The notes under the pieces are model-generated. The model was given only the letters and a program-made list of their open reading frames with translations, searched no databases and was not told where the DNA came from. DNA of 64,000 bases from the NCBI RefSeq assembly GCF_029784165.1, contig NC_073696.1, positions 152,326,372-152,390,371 of the forward strand. The letters are read 5' to 3'. The DNA is from Wyeomyia smithii (taxonomy: Eukaryota; Arthropoda; Insecta; Diptera; Culicidae). Position numbers and translations under genes: made by a program. Positions 63,431 through 64,000 of the stretch are shown here, one piece after another. Positions within the stretch are counted from its first letter, which is position 1, and each line of letters starts with the position of its first letter.

Positions 63431-64000
63431 GACGTATTAGTCATCGAAAAAGATGATAGCTGAAATGAGGGGCCAAGTTGCTGTGAGTTGCTTCGAAAAG
63501 GTTTTCACTGTAGGGAGAAGGGCAAGAAGAATGTTTTGAAGGGGATCTGGTATGTTGAATGTCTTAAATATCCAGTCCACAATATCAGAGAATTTTATGA
63601 ACCCTGTTTCTTTTATGTCTTCTGATCGAGAAATGGGTGCACGAGGGGTTTTTGGTGCCCCAGGAAGCGGCGGGTACTCCTGGTTTGATTTGAAGTTAAA
63701 ACCGGGGGTACTTGCTCCGGTTTTTCTTCAGCGCATCCTTTTTGTATTGTCTTATTGGTCATTCCGCTAGGGGTTATCTGAGAGAGTTGAGCATTCTCCT
63801 CTTCCTAGATCCCTCGGGCAAGGCATAAGAACACCCTTCGACAGGATCGTCAGATGTACCCTCATCGGTTGGCAAAAAGGAAAAGATGTTTTCTGTCGAG
63901 GGTGGCTCAGCCCTCTTAAGCATTTCTGCAAAAGAGCGCTTTGATCGTTCCTTAAGGGAACGCTTAATTTTCTCCTCGCGCTGTTTGTACGCGGGACATG
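63431..64000 (-). pseudogene. Copy 3 ORF1, C-terminal part (truncated by window edge)
   Basis: It matches the last ~190 codons of ORF1 of copies 1 and 2, ending before the ATGACTAA overlap at about 63443. A ~22-bp deletion near 63780 and small indels near 63707 shift the frame. The knuckles lie beyond the edge. Confidence 0.8.

Larger units (their letters stand above)
60636..64000 (-). mobile_element. I-clade copy 3, main part (runs off the window)
   Basis: On the minus strand it holds ORF1 (63430-64000+), endonuclease (62780-63430), RT and part of RNase H. Compared with copies 1 and 2 it has many indels and stops. About 560 bp of the C-terminal ORF2 region (between copy 2 positions ~33046 and ~33606) is missing where it meets G1. 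Its 3' end is at 22911-23240. Confidence 0.88.

Overview
This is eukaryotic, insect-like repeat DNA, most likely from a mosquito (Culicidae, Aedes/Culex type). The grounds are the A/T-rich background, I-clade, Jockey and Ty3/gypsy retrotransposons, a tRNA-derived SINE, and several foldback or MITE-like repeats. I find no host protein-coding gene and no genuine tRNA or rRNA gene. Almost every base can be assigned to a transposable element, a repeat array or a microsatellite.

Bases 1-20260 hold three near-identical copies of a large modular repeat, here called T. Copies A (1-4156) and A' (4419-7990, continuing at 14206-15410) face each other around a (TA)n spacer and form a giant palindrome. 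A third copy, A'' (15720-20062), repeats A in direct orientation. Each T copy carries three kinds of tandem array: ~175-bp A/T-rich units, ~140-bp units with a CCCTCCC hairpin, and ~130-bp units with a CCGGAAGTCGCCATCTT-like motif. A full-length I-clade non-LTR retrotransposon (copy 1, about 7991-14205) with two intact overlapping ORFs sits in A' and is flanked by a target-site duplication. Bases 20261-22910 hold a 1.26-kb TIR element, a smaller foldback MITE, and a tRNA-derived SINE inserted in that MITE.

From 22911 to the right edge there is one deep nest. The outermost element is a decayed I-clade copy 3 on the minus strand (22911-23240 and 60636-64000). Inside it is a 412/mdg1-like Ty3/gypsy element, G1 (23241-60635, minus). 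G1 is interrupted by four things. A mag-like Ty3/gypsy element (23506-28133) lies in its 3' LTR with a CTATC duplication. A T-related repeat R (30605-39381) lies in its RT region with a CAAAAA duplication. A second, inverted R copy, R', starts at 41004. Jockey-clade fragments cover 53600-57250. R contains I-clade copy 2 (32623-38547), and R' contains a 10.7-kb Ty3/gypsy element, Gypsy-B (42013-52676), with 692-bp LTRs and an ACAT duplication. The R'/Jockey junction is tandemly duplicated (2 x ~1.37 kb).

The nesting gives a relative age order: copy 3, then G1, then R, R', mag and Jockey, then copy 2 and Gypsy-B. One I-clade family therefore sits at both the oldest and the youngest level of the same nest. 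Only copy 1 has both ORFs open. Gypsy-B has near-identical LTRs but a broken pol and an unusual protease motif. Family names below are my reading of protein motifs; no database search was run.
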